This document shows positions 16,804 to 24,919 of a stretch of 48,771 bases of DNA, one piece after another. The notes below the pieces were generated by a model. The model had not been told where the DNA came from, did not search any database, and saw only the letters and a program-made list of their open reading frames with translations. The position numbers and the translations under genes are program-made. The number at the start of each line of letters is the position of its first letter. The first letter of the stretch is position 1. Origin of the DNA: Halobacteriovorax sp. (GTDB lineage: Bacteria; Bdellovibrionota; Bacteriovoracia; Bacteriovoracales; Bacteriovoracaceae); assembly GCA_002720865.1 (NCBI GenBank), contig PBIO01000016.1:1-48771 (forward strand), read 5' to 3'.

Positions 16804-17132
16804 TAAATCACCCCAAGCCGTTCCAGTTCAGCCTTGACAGCTTCACCAGCTTCGAATGTCATAGCCAGGTTTGGGTTGTCAGAGCATATTGCACGCGTTA
16901 CCCAAAGTTCCAGAAGTGTACACCATGCAGAAGGTACCTGCTCCATGGGCATAAACTGATCTAGATATGCATGGCCCAGGCCTTGGGGCATATTTGTATG
17001 TGGGTTATTCAAGTAGCAGATGTCGACATGTCGATCATTATCATACACTTTAGTAATAAGCACTGGGCCGGAAAACATTACTGCAGTACCTGAATAGCGA
17101 CACTTATCAAAAACAATATCACCGACTTTCAC
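16803..17132 (-). CDS. SH3-like barrel protein with helical C-terminus
   Basis: 109 residues starting M-K-V-G-D-I-V-F, with S-G-P-V-L-I-T-K-V-Y and D-I-C-Y as later strands, then a helical second half (MTFEAGEAVKAELERLGVI). GTG start with AGAGGTG five bases upstream. First gene after the promoter at 17169-17199. Confidence 0.6.
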   Translation of the reverse strand: MKVGDIVFDKCRYSGTAVMFSGPVLITKVYDNDRHVDICYLNNPHTNMPQGLGHAYLDQFMPMEQVPSAWCTLLELWVTRAICSDNPNLAMTFEAGEAVKAELERLGVI

Positions 17133-17168
17133 TGATCACCTCTTGCTATTTTCCTCATCAACATGTAT

Positions 17169-17199
17169 ATTATACCCTGTGTAGAGAAAATTTGCACGA
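17169..17199 (-). promoter_or_regulatory. Minus-strand promoter CGTGCAAA-N16-TATAAT
   Basis: TATAAT at 17169-17174, 16-base spacer, TGCAAA at 17191-17196, with CGTG extending the upstream box. Drives the genes from 17132 leftwards. One of at least five near-identical sites. Confidence 0.75.
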
Positions 17200-17212
17200 A
17201 AATGTTTAATAA

Positions 17213-17611
17213 TTAGTCAGAAATGCCAAGCCAACCAGTTGGAACATGGATACACTCACAATCCTCATGAAGCCGAATAAGCTCTTCTTCATCATCATCA
17301 TGATGCCTTAAAGACCCAAGCCGCTTAATTGTATCTGCTTTCCATTCACCGTTTGTAAAATGGATACCCGAAATCTGGCCAAAGATACCTTCACTTCTTA
17401 GAAAATCAGAAACGCGAGGGGCATCATGGTGCCCTACTTTTTCGAACTTTTCATGACGTGAAGTAACAATATGTACTTCATTCCCCATATCTAGGTGAGC
17501 CTTAAGACATTGAACCATCACAAGATTTGGGCCCATATGAACAAAATCTTCATTCTCTTCATCCCATCTTGAGACAGTAAGTGTTTGATCAAAGTCAAAT
17601 GTAACTAGCAT
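17213..17611 (-). CDS. HAD-superfamily phosphatase-like protein
   Basis: 132 residues. The N-terminal D-F-D-Q-T-L-T carries the nucleophile and general-acid aspartates; V-T-S-R-H is a motif II-like segment, and H-H-D-D-D-E-E-E is a motif IV-like acidic stretch. The start is placed at the second ATG because AAAGG is about ten bases upstream; an ATG three codons earlier is too close to it. Small capless HAD enzymes of this sort act on small phosphomonoesters or nucleic-acid ends. Confidence 0.7.
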   Translation of the reverse strand: MLVTFDFDQTLTVSRWDEENEDFVHMGPNLVMVQCLKAHLDMGNEVHIVTSRHEKFEKVGHHDAPRVSDFLRSEGIFGQISGIHFTNGEWKADTIKRLGSLRHHDDDEEELIRLHEDCECIHVPTGWLGISD

Positions 17612-17637
17612 AATATCCATACCTTTCTTATAAATCT

Positions 17638-17668
17638 ATTATACCAGGTAATATTCGAATTTACACGA
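17638..17668 (-). promoter_or_regulatory. Minus-strand promoter CGTGTAAA-N16-TATAAT
   Basis: TATAAT at 17638-17643, 16-base spacer, TGTAAA at 17660-17665, CGTG extension. Located about 20 bases ahead of the HAD gene. Confidence 0.75.
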
Positions 17669-17724
17669 AAGGTAATTTATGATTAATTTGATAATTAACC
17701 TTATTTTTTAATTGGTTGTATGCA

Positions 17725-17880
17725 TTGAGCGATCAAACACCTAAAATATCATGGAAAAGAATTGGTAGATTTAGCAAATGGGCACTAATATTATTCATAT
17801 TATTTGAAATATCTCAAATGATTATTGGTGCATATATTGGTATTAAAATTGCCTTAAGCGCTAGCGGAATCACATTTTAA
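17725..17880 (+). CDS. Small membrane protein (51 aa), TTG start
   Basis: An open frame beginning with TTG gives a basic N-terminus (KISWKRIGRFSKW) and one long hydrophobic helix (LILFILFEISQMIIGAYIGI). No ribosome binding site is evident. The stop overlaps the convergent SET gene by four bases, as real gene ends do elsewhere here. Tentative. Confidence 0.4.
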   Translation: MSDQTPKISWKRIGRFSKWALILFILFEISQMIIGAYIGIKIALSASGITF

Positions 17881-18491
17881 GATTTCTTAAAATCCCCCAT
17901 TAGACGATCATCTTTCTTAAGTTCTTTACCTAAATTCCCAAGATCATTTTGAACTTTTGAATACGCAAATGAAGGACGTGCAAGAGAATCACTGTATGGA
18001 TCGAAGTGCAGTTCTGGGGCATCGTCATCGACAAACCAAAGTTTTCCTGCATCTGGACTATACCTTGTCGTTATTTCTTCGCCTGCCTCTATTTCTCGCT
18101 TTGTTCGAAAAATTAACGCATTATACCCAGATCTTTTATCTGCCTCCTTAGATCTACCAGGAAGTTCATTTTCTGAAATGATGTCCCAAAAAGCATTTGG
18201 TTCATGTCGGTGATTGTATATGCCAGACCACCCTAGAGGAAATGCAATCAGGCCGGGCCCGAAACCAAACACATAATCCATAAAAATATGGCGTGTGCCG
18301 GCTGCGCAACAAAATTCATTCAATGTATGAAGTGTATCAACATGGGCAATTACAACCGGTGCAGATTCAATAACCTCATGTTTCGGAATTTTTTCAGTAG
18401 CGAATACACCAATTCCATGAATATCTGAGTCACGAATTTCAAGTTTATGACTAATAAACCATTTTTTGACTTCTTCTTTTTCGCGAAACAT
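17877..18491 (-). CDS. SET-domain protein (lysine methyltransferase-like)
   Basis: 204 residues. SET motifs in order: G-I-G-V-F-A (26-31), Y-N-H-x-x-x-P-N (the N-H substrate/AdoMet motif, 92-99), A-L-I-F-R-T-K-R-E-I-x-A-G-E-E-I-T-T-R-Y (the G-E-E-[IL]-T-x-x-Y motif). These bind S-adenosyl-methionine and methylate lysines. Phage copies are uncommon. The last 50 residues are a charged helical extension. GGAG eight bases before the ATG. Target unknown. Confidence 0.8.
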   Translation of the reverse strand: MFREKEEVKKWFISHKLEIRDSDIHGIGVFATEKIPKHEVIESAPVVIAHVDTLHTLNEFCCAAGTRHIFMDYVFGFGPGLIAFPLGWSGIYNHRHEPNAFWDIISENELPGRSKEADKRSGYNALIFRTKREIEAGEEITTRYSPDAGKLWFVDDDAPELHFDPYSDSLARPSFAYSKVQNDLGNLGKELKKDDRLMGDFKKS

Positions 18492-18495
18492 TAGG

Positions 18496-18693
18496 TTACT
18501 CCAACCGCATCAGATCTTCAGCTCGGTATACCTCGCTAAGACCGGTCTCATCTAACTTTATAGTTGCCAAAAACCTACGATCCGTAGTACCTCCCGCGAA
18601 CCACGTATTAACAGGCTCCTGCTTTAAGTCAATAACAACACCAGTCTTAGTCATGCTTCTAAAGGGTGCAACCTTATCACCAATTTTAATCAT
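18496..18693 (-). CDS. Small SH3-like barrel protein (65 aa)
   Basis: M-I-K-I-G-D-K-V, K-T-G-V-V-I-D and F-L-A-T-I-K-L-D-E follow the small-barrel layout seen repeatedly in this window. GGAG precedes the ATG; it lies four bases upstream of the SET gene. Confidence 0.6.
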   Translation of the reverse strand: MIKIGDKVAPFRSMTKTGVVIDLKQEPVNTWFAGGTTDRRFLATIKLDETGLSEVYRAEDLMRLE

Positions 18694-18742
18694 ATTTAGC
18701 TCCAGCTTTTATTAATATTAATAAGCCTTGCCGATATTGTAT

Positions 18743-19570
18743 TCAGCCCTTAGTATTAATATCATCAATATTTCCTAAAAATACCAATAATGCTGCATGT
18801 GATATAGATAATGATATTACCGGAAGACGACTATGTACAGCCTGAACTACGCCGACAACTTGGCCCCTAGAATTAACAATCGGTGAACCTGAAGATCCTG
18901 GAGCTGCGAATAAAGTATACATACCTAATGCGCTTTGATTTCTTGGTGTGCCACTAAAGTACCCAGAAAATAATGGTAATGTCCCTGGGAATCCGCGTTC
19001 AGAACTTACACTCAATGGATTCCCAGCATACCATACCATATCACCCCATGTGGGGGCACTGGAAGAAATACTCAAAACAGGAGTACCCCTTGGTACATTA
19101 ACGGGTAAGAAACAAACATCATTGCCAATATTGCATTTAGGTGATCCAGCTAATTCAAGCGGAGGATGATTTAATCTTATAAGGTCAAAGGATGTTGCTG
19201 TAGCAACTACACCCTCTAGTTGATCCGGGTCATGAAAATCGCGAGGATCCAATATTATTCCATGAGCTGCTGTTAAGACGCCAGTATTTCCTTGAGGGGT
19301 TCGTATAAGAGTACCAGATAATGATACTGAGCCTACCATTTGAGGCATACATGTTCGAAGGTTTTGTGGATCCGTACAATTTGATAATTTTATCATCATC
19401 ATTGTTGTGCGGATTCTTACGAACGAATTTTGAATATTTTCAGTTGATGTAGATGAAAGCCAAGTAGGGCCAGAGTGCCGAGGTTGAGATGAACGGTGGC
19501 CAAGGGTTGCACAAGAACTAATTAATGTTATTGCAACTAGGGCTAAAACTATCTTTATAAACTGTTTCAC
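18743..19570 (-). CDS. Trypsin-like serine protease lipoprotein
   Basis: 275 residues. Lipoprotein signal with lipobox L-I-S-S-C (Cys20). The protease core has T-A-A-H-G (catalytic His), a later N-D-V-C-F-L-P-V segment with the probable Asp, and P-G-S-S-G-S-P-I (catalytic Ser). The predicted position is the periplasmic face of the outer membrane. GTG start. A phage-encoded, membrane-tethered protease could modify the envelope or block superinfection; that is inference. Confidence 0.8.
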   Translation of the reverse strand: MKQFIKIVLALVAITLISSCATLGHRSSQPRHSGPTWLSSTSTENIQNSFVRIRTTMMMIKLSNCTDPQNLRTCMPQMVGSVSLSGTLIRTPQGNTGVLTAAHGIILDPRDFHDPDQLEGVVATATSFDLIRLNHPPLELAGSPKCNIGNDVCFLPVNVPRGTPVLSISSSAPTWGDMVWYAGNPLSVSSERGFPGTLPLFSGYFSGTPRNQSALGMYTLFAAPGSSGSPIVNSRGQVVGVVQAVHSRLPVISLSISHAALLVFLGNIDDINTKG

Positions 19571-19648
19571 ATACGGATTCCGCGTAAAGAAATAGAATCG
19601 ATCAAATGACTCCTAAATTTAATTATTAGTTTAGATAATTTTTACAGT

Positions 19649-19671
19649 AAAAAAAAGGCCTATATGCCCTT
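19649..19671 (-). terminator. Possible intrinsic terminator after the CCA/HAD gene
   Basis: On the minus strand AAGG and CCTT arms enclose a short loop and are followed by eight Ts. The hairpin overlaps the end of the coding region including its stop codon. The stem is short, so confidence is moderate. Confidence 0.45.
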
Positions 19672-21540
19672 AAGAGCTAATTCTTTAATCGTATTAACGG
19701 ATTTTCCGGTTTCATGAAGAATACCCAGGCCTCCTGCAGCATTCCATGTGCTAATCGTACTAGCTTTATCATCAATTAAAATATTTGAAATACCAGCCGT
19801 AACAGCATACTCGGATTTCATTTTTGCAGAACGAACTATTACCTCTGAAGGAACTGGGCTTAGCCACTTGGTAGTCCACTGCTTTTTCCCATCTGCAGCC
19901 GTTGGAGCATCAATTCCATTACGCATATTGATAGGTGCAGTAAGTAACTTAACATCAAATCCAGAATTATTAATATATGACCATAATGCTCCGATACCGT
20001 CGTCTAAGGGTAGAAGACTAGCAAAAAAAGCTCCAGGTGCAAAACTAATTGCCGCATACATCAATGTACGTACAAAGGGTAAGTTAAGATCTTTCTTTGT
20101 TCGAGGGCGCCAACGGGGTCCTGAAGTATCATTTATATTTCTTATCGCCCTTCGCATAGACTTAGAATTCTGAACCCAGTCGGCACCTACAGTACCATCT
20201 AAAATCTTGCTGCAAAGCTCAATAGCACCGGTTTCAAAATCAACCAACACACCATCCATATCACAATATATTGTTGACTTGGGTGTTATATCAGGTTCCC
20301 TATTATTATTTTGCTGTTGTTCATGCTCAAGTTCTTCGTTTAAAATAGACCTGATTAGGGCACGAACTTCTCCTACTAATGTGCTATATGCTTCAGCCTC
20401 TGCATCATTCATTGCCTTACCTATGGCCGGCCCCTTTATCCCCTGGGCCATAAGATCCTTAGGATTAACTGCTGGTGGTGCATCGGCAAACTTTAGAAAA
20501 GCCTGGATGATGGATTCCGAAGGTGCACCCATAACCCTTGAGTACTCCTTAACCGTCGTCAACTGAATATCGAATCGGTTGTAATCTTTCTTAAGGGACG
20601 GTGCTGACTCCTTTGATATAGTTCCAAACCCGAGTAAGAACCGAATTGCTTTTTGTTCATCATTCGAGTATGTCATATTCTTAAGAACTGTGGAAACGGC
20701 GTCCTTAGAATTGTAGCTAAGGATTGCTGCAATTTGTGCTATAGGGTCGCTCGTTGAAGCCGGCATAATTTTTATATCTAATCCAGGAAAAATCTGTCTA
20801 AATAAGCCTAACTCTTTTGTTAAATGCAGAAAGTGATTTACATCCTTGGCGGATGATATCCCCTTTATAAACTCATCCCTAATTCTTTCAGGTGAAACTT
20901 CACTCAATGTATTGTCATTAAGAATGGCCTGCTTAGTCTCTGGATCTAAATCGGATCCCATTCTGCCGGCGAATCTTACGGCACGCAGAATTCTTAGGGG
21001 ATCCTCATCGAATCTCTCGGCCGGATCGCCAACTGCCTTAATGACCCCATTTTCAATATCGCTTATGCCACCGACATAGTCAACCACCTCACGTGTATCC
21101 ATATCATAGAAGAGTGCATTGATCGTAAGGTCTCTTCGATTGACATCATCCTCGATTGTCGTAAACTTCACAGAGTCCGGACGTCGGCCCTTGCCAATAT
21201 CTTCTCTAAATGTTGCTATCTCATATTCGCCACCCGCGCGCGTCTTCACCCTTACAACACCAAATGATTCACCAGTTAAATCAAGTCGCAACTGGCCTTG
21301 GCTCTGTAGTATCTGGATAACCTTATCAGGGACGGCATCGGTTGCCAGGTCATAGTCCTTCGGTGTCTTACCAAGCAGCACATCACGTACGGCACCACCA
21401 ACAACATATAATTGTTTTCCGGCACCCTTCATTCGTTTATGAATATCCTGCAAGTCAGCAGGTATTGGCAGATCCATGGATTGTCTCACCGGTTCCTCCA
21501 GCGTCATTGCTTCTCTTATGTAAGCATATAATATATTCAT
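19660..21540 (-). CDS. Leader-bearing CCA-tRNA nucleotidyltransferase fused to a HAD-like domain
   Basis: 626 residues. Residues 1-16 are a capsid-leader-like helix (MNILYAYIREAMTLEE). The poly(A) polymerase/CCA-adding core follows: V-V-G-G-A-V-R-D (46-53), D-Y-D-L-A-T-D (62-68, catalytic Asp pair) and the R-R-D-L-T-I-N-A segment, with the R-I-L-R-A-V-R-F-A region after it. After about residue 385 comes a second leader-like helix (ALIRSILNEELE, 394-405), a Q/N-rich linker and then a HAD-like domain starting C-D-M-D-G-V (426-431). In T4-like phages packaged proteins carry such leaders. The fusion suggests two cargo proteins joined. Confidence 0.8.
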   Translation of the reverse strand: MNILYAYIREAMTLEEPVRQSMDLPIPADLQDIHKRMKGAGKQLYVVGGAVRDVLLGKTPKDYDLATDAVPDKVIQILQSQGQLRLDLTGESFGVVRVKTRAGGEYEIATFREDIGKGRRPDSVKFTTIEDDVNRRDLTINALFYDMDTREVVDYVGGISDIENGVIKAVGDPAERFDEDPLRILRAVRFAGRMGSDLDPETKQAILNDNTLSEVSPERIRDEFIKGISSAKDVNHFLHLTKELGLFRQIFPGLDIKIMPASTSDPIAQIAAILSYNSKDAVSTVLKNMTYSNDEQKAIRFLLGFGTISKESAPSLKKDYNRFDIQLTTVKEYSRVMGAPSESIIQAFLKFADAPPAVNPKDLMAQGIKGPAIGKAMNDAEAEAYSTLVGEVRALIRSILNEELEHEQQQNNNREPDITPKSTIYCDMDGVLVDFETGAIELCSKILDGTVGADWVQNSKSMRRAIRNINDTSGPRWRPRTKKDLNLPFVRTLMYAAISFAPGAFFASLLPLDDGIGALWSYINNSGFDVKLLTAPINMRNGIDAPTAADGKKQWTTKWLSPVPSEVIVRSAKMKSEYAVTAGISNILIDDKASTISTWNAAGGLGILHETGKSVNTIKELALKGI

Positions 21541-21543
21541 TGT

Positions 21544-21575
21544 ATTATACTCCTGAGAACTGAAGATTTACACGA
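21544..21575 (-). promoter_or_regulatory. Minus-strand promoter CGTGTAAA-N17-TATAAT overlapping a start region
   Basis: TATAAT at 21544-21549, 17-base spacer, TGTAAA at 21567-21572 with CGTG extension. The −10 box is only three bases before the ATG at 21540, so transcription would begin at or past that start codon. Confidence 0.6.
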
Positions 21576-21821
21576 TTAAATCCAGATTTTAATACAGCCA
21601 TAATTTAAAAGGCTTTCAGATCTATTTACATCATATTGATCTAGTATCGATAAAACAATTTTCTTCATTTTATCTGAATTACCGGTGATGATATAAGCTT
21701 CCTCTAATTTACTCCAATGATCTGATAGAAAGTTGTGGCACTTTGCCTCTACATCCTCATGATTTGTACCATGAAGATCAAGGGAAGGGGCGGGACGCTT
21801 CTTTTTATTTTTTCTTGCCAT
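21576..21821 (-). CDS. Smr-domain protein
   Basis: 81 residues, a stand-alone Smr (small MutS-related) domain. The L-D-L-H-G signature is followed by H-E-D-V-E, then Y-I-I-T-G-N-S and M-K-K-I-V. Smr domains nick or cleave DNA or RNA. The usual H-G-x-G-x-G motif appears as I-T-G-N-S, so activity may differ. Overlaps the nuclease gene upstream by 17 bases. Confidence 0.7.
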   Translation of the reverse strand: MARKNKKKRPAPSLDLHGTNHEDVEAKCHNFLSDHWSKLEEAYIITGNSDKMKKIVLSILDQYDVNRSESLLNYGCIKIWI

Positions 21822-22152
21822 AAACTTTAGCTAAGCCCTCTTCTAGAAGCCAGTTGTTAATCGAAAGCTCTTCTTCATTTTCATTAATGAATATCTCACC
21901 AAGCCAGCGGCCATACTTCCCACGCTTGTCTTTTGTAGTTTTTACCTTAACCCATTTATTTCCTATTTTTGCGCGAAGGGCATCCCTAGACTTAAGACCC
22001 TCTGGCCGCTCGGGACCTCGGACCTCTGGAGTATTAATGCCCAAAAGCCGAATCTTCTGTCCTCCTAAAGTTATTCCAAACCCTAGATCAAAATCGACAG
22101 TAATGGTATCACCATCATAAACTTTGCGAACAAATGCTCTATATTCATACAT
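21805..22152 (-). CDS. Staphylococcal-nuclease-like (thermonuclease) protein
   Basis: 115 residues. V-Y-D-G-D-T-I-T-V-D, R-L-L-G-I-N-T-P-E and K-R-G-K-Y-G-R-W-L-G match the SNase fold with its calcium-binding Asp, catalytic Glu and Arg residues. It degrades DNA or RNA, possibly host nucleic acid. No signal peptide. Coupled to the Smr gene. Confidence 0.85.
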   Translation of the reverse strand: MYEYRAFVRKVYDGDTITVDFDLGFGITLGGQKIRLLGINTPEVRGPERPEGLKSRDALRAKIGNKWVKVKTTKDKRGKYGRWLGEIFINENEEELSINNWLLEEGLAKVYGKKK

Positions 22153-22230
22153 GATAATATTTTCCTATAGTAAAAACTGTTTGTGATAATCTTTCATGAA
22201 GACTGGAGGCGGGCCAACTCCTGACCCGTA

Positions 22231-23385
22231 TCATTGTGCCATTCCTAATATAAGCAGCAATAATAAGGGCATGCCTATTACAACAGCTAATAATACCCAA
22301 ACCCACAATTTAACTTTCTGTTCAGGTGTCTGTTCAATCTTTTTAGGAGGCTTAGGATCTGGGTTATCTATCAGTCCCCACACTTCTATCATGTGACCAT
22401 TCCTTGGGCCTGTAGGCGGACATGAATTTGAGCGCATGCGCCAAAAATCATTATAGCTCATTAATAAATACCCGGGAGGTAAATCCGGATCATTGGATGG
22501 AAGAAGCCCCCAGCTGTTTTGTATTATGAATCCTTTCTTATTCCATCCGATGATTGTCATAGCATGGCCGCCTTGCCATACACCTTCGCCTTGTTGGGCC
22601 CAAAAGTTTGAAGATGGATTGATTGCCCATACACCCCTATCCACTTCAACATTTGCATAAACAGAGACACCGAGGAGAAGCGGGCCAATTTTCATAAGTG
22701 CATGTTTAATACGCTGACATGCATCCCACCCCTTAGAGTCTAAAATTCGTTTAGGCAAATCAAATTGTACATACACTTGATTGTTGGTTTCATTATAGAA
22801 CTTTGTACGAAAATCTTTTGTTAGCTCTTGCCAGCCATCAGGCCATGCTTCTAGGGGGACAAATGGATCTTGCCAACCATCGCTCATATCCTTGTCCGTC
22901 CAGTCTTTGTTGTATTCAAATATTCCAGGCGTTTCTGATCTACTTTTAATGACTTCCCATACATCCTCTGGACAAGGCATACCATACTTTATTGCAATCG
23001 ATGCCGCCGTACGACCAGACATACCGGCGCTACACAACCACCTCTTAACACCTGCAATCGATTCGGTCATATATTTCTCTTGACCAGCTGGCCCACGTAG
23101 CAAATAATGTGAGACGGGAGAATACTTTACATATTTTCCTGTATCTCGCTCTTGTTGGATTTCCCTAACCTTCGTTACAGCATGAGATGCACAGGAACCC
23201 CATTTTAGCTGATCTAAGACATCGTCATCAATCGATGAAGCAAAATACTCAATTGGAAACTCTTGATCGTCAATTATTGCATAATCGGTATAAGAATAAT
23301 CCCTAGTATCTTCAGAACTTGGCACAGTTCCTAAAAATACCTGTTGCCCTGTAGTAAGAATTGATGTTTTTGCCTTTTGGGTCAT
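22231..23385 (-). CDS. Papain-like C1 cysteine protease with C-terminal membrane anchor
   Basis: 384 residues. The papain triad is visible: C65 in W-G-S-C-A-S-H-A, His in G-G-H-A-M-T-I-I-G-W, and Asn in Q-N-S-W-G. The C-terminal tail contains one hydrophobic helix (VWVLLAVVIGMPLLLLLILG), suggesting inner-membrane anchoring. No signal peptide, no leader of the packaged type and no clear propeptide. Its ATG overlaps the stop of the exonuclease gene. Confidence 0.82.
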   Translation of the reverse strand: MTQKAKTSILTTGQQVFLGTVPSSEDTRDYSYTDYAIIDDQEFPIEYFASSIDDDVLDQLKWGSCASHAVTKVREIQQERDTGKYVKYSPVSHYLLRGPAGQEKYMTESIAGVKRWLCSAGMSGRTAASIAIKYGMPCPEDVWEVIKSRSETPGIFEYNKDWTDKDMSDGWQDPFVPLEAWPDGWQELTKDFRTKFYNETNNQVYVQFDLPKRILDSKGWDACQRIKHALMKIGPLLLGVSVYANVEVDRGVWAINPSSNFWAQQGEGVWQGGHAMTIIGWNKKGFIIQNSWGLLPSNDPDLPPGYLLMSYNDFWRMRSNSCPPTGPRNGHMIEVWGLIDNPDPKPPKKIEQTPEQKVKLWVWVLLAVVIGMPLLLLLILGMAQ

Positions 23386-24248
23386 CTCTTTTTTCTCCGT
23401 TTTTGACGAGCAAGTACTTTACCTTGCTCCTTACTTATATCAACACCCATTCCCTTTCGGATTGTTTGCACAACTTCTTTATACATTTCCATCATCATCT
23501 TAACATCAGCTAACGCATTATGCCAATCATCAATATTGATGCCGTAAGCCTTTGATACTACACCCATTGATACAGAGTGATATCCCCAATTACCTTTCTT
23601 TATATACAGCTTATCAAGCAACTCCTGGGCCTCTGAGTCCCCTTCTCCTGCTCTCGTTTGGGTCTTTAATAGGGGAACAAGGTAGTATTGCATGAGTTGC
23701 ATGGTGTCTAGGACAGGATACTTCGGTAAGCTACCCTTTGATCTTACGTTTAGAAACTTTAAATCAAATGAAGCATTCTGGGCGATGAATAATGGGTTTG
23801 GAAACCCGGCAGCCCATTCGAAAAAGTTGCCTAAGACTTCTTGCTCATCGCCGTATGTTCGGCCTTTTTCTCCATATCGGGTCATAGCCAAGACTGCCTG
23901 AGGGTCTTTTAGCGGGCGCCGTGATTGTGAATTTTTCTTTTCCCACTCTTTTCGCTCTTCTGATTCTGGGTCATTCATCAAGCGATCAGTTTCATCAGTG
24001 AACTTTATCTTCTCATTAAATTGGTCAAGCATTGTAGCATCCGACTGCCATGCATTTGGATCTACTGCAATTGCCCCTATCTCTGTTAACTGTGCAGAAT
24101 TAGGGTGCATTCCTGTCGTCTCAGTATCAAAGAAGATCCATGTATTGTCAGCATATCCGTCGAGCAAATCTAGCACACCCTTAACTGTGCGGCCGGATAA
24201 CTTATTCTCCACCAGCAATTCTCTTATGTACTCACGAAGTAGATTCAT
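23382..24248 (-). CDS. Leader-bearing DEDD (DnaQ-like) exonuclease
   Basis: 288 residues from the ATG that overlaps the upstream stop (ATGA). Residues 1-15 (MNLLREYIRELLVEN) are the conserved leader ending L-V-E. The exonuclease core has F-F-D-T-E-T-T-G (D41, E43), Q-N-A-S-F-D-L-K-F-L and W-H-N-A-L-A-D-V, the DEDDh motifs. 3'-5' exonuclease on DNA or RNA. Packaging in the capsid is inferred from the leader. Confidence 0.85.
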   Translation of the reverse strand: MNLLREYIRELLVENKLSGRTVKGVLDLLDGYADNTWIFFDTETTGMHPNSAQLTEIGAIAVDPNAWQSDATMLDQFNEKIKFTDETDRLMNDPESEERKEWEKKNSQSRRPLKDPQAVLAMTRYGEKGRTYGDEQEVLGNFFEWAAGFPNPLFIAQNASFDLKFLNVRSKGSLPKYPVLDTMQLMQYYLVPLLKTQTRAGEGDSEAQELLDKLYIKKGNWGYHSVSMGVVSKAYGINIDDWHNALADVKMMMEMYKEVVQTIRKGMGVDISKEQGKVLARQKRRKKR

Positions 24249-24919
24249 TCTGACAGGTCCTTTATCATCCAATCGATTGCCGTATTTAGTGTGTACGTAG
24301 TCGCCTGGAGCTGTTCATTTCCATAAGCATTTTTATGACGTTTGATTGTCTTTGTATCATCCCAATCCTCAACGCTCTCCAATAATGCCTCTGCAAGATA
24401 AATTATGGAAAGATATGCTAGCTTTCCTACTTCAAAAACAGAGTCTGGAAATTCCTGCTCGCTGGCCTTGACGCTTTCAAGCCTTGATAACTTTTCAGTT
24501 GCATTAGCAATTAACTTAGGAGAAACATCACGGATATCCTGTACAGCTCTCTCAGCTGTTTCTCTCATTCTATCTTGATACTCTTCCTTATATTGAGTTA
24601 CATCATTGAGCTGCATAACATACACGTCTTTTGAGTACTCAGAAACAACATCCATCATGATGCCTATTTCTTCGTTAAGGTGTTCTTCTTCAACTCGGGC
24701 CATTGCATGCCACTCTGTCTTACCGTCATACCCAACCCTCTTTCCTAAAGATCCTAAAATACAATGTGCAGCCTCCGCATACCTTGCAGCTCCTACGTTA
24801 TACTCCATTATACTATTATATCCACCAGACGATGGAATTCCCCCATAGTTATGCCCCCTAATTGGGCACATATTTTCATTAATAAGCAAGGTGCGTATAT
24901 ATGTACGTAATAAACTCAT
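24245..24919 (-). CDS. Leader-bearing protein of unknown function (224 aa)
   Basis: Leader MSLLRTYIRTLLINE, ending I-N-E. The body is helical with conserved-looking A-R-V-E-E-E-H-L-N-E-E and A-Y-L-S-I-I-Y-L-A-E-A-L. No family recognised. Overlaps neighbours on both sides by one to four bases, so it is translated as part of a coupled series. Confidence 0.7.
   Translation of the reverse strand: MSLLRTYIRTLLINENMCPIRGHNYGGIPSSGGYNSIMEYNVGAARYAEAAHCILGSLGKRVGYDGKTEWHAMARVEEEHLNEEIGIMMDVVSEYSKDVYVMQLNDVTQYKEEYQDRMRETAERAVQDIRDVSPKLIANATEKLSRLESVKASEQEFPDSVFEVGKLAYLSIIYLAEALLESVEDWDDTKTIKRHKNAYGNEQLQATTYTLNTAIDWMIKDLSE

Noticed and set aside
19748-21563. Several plus-strand frames within 19748-21563
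   Set aside because: All lie opposite the CCA/HAD gene and give no recognisable protein.
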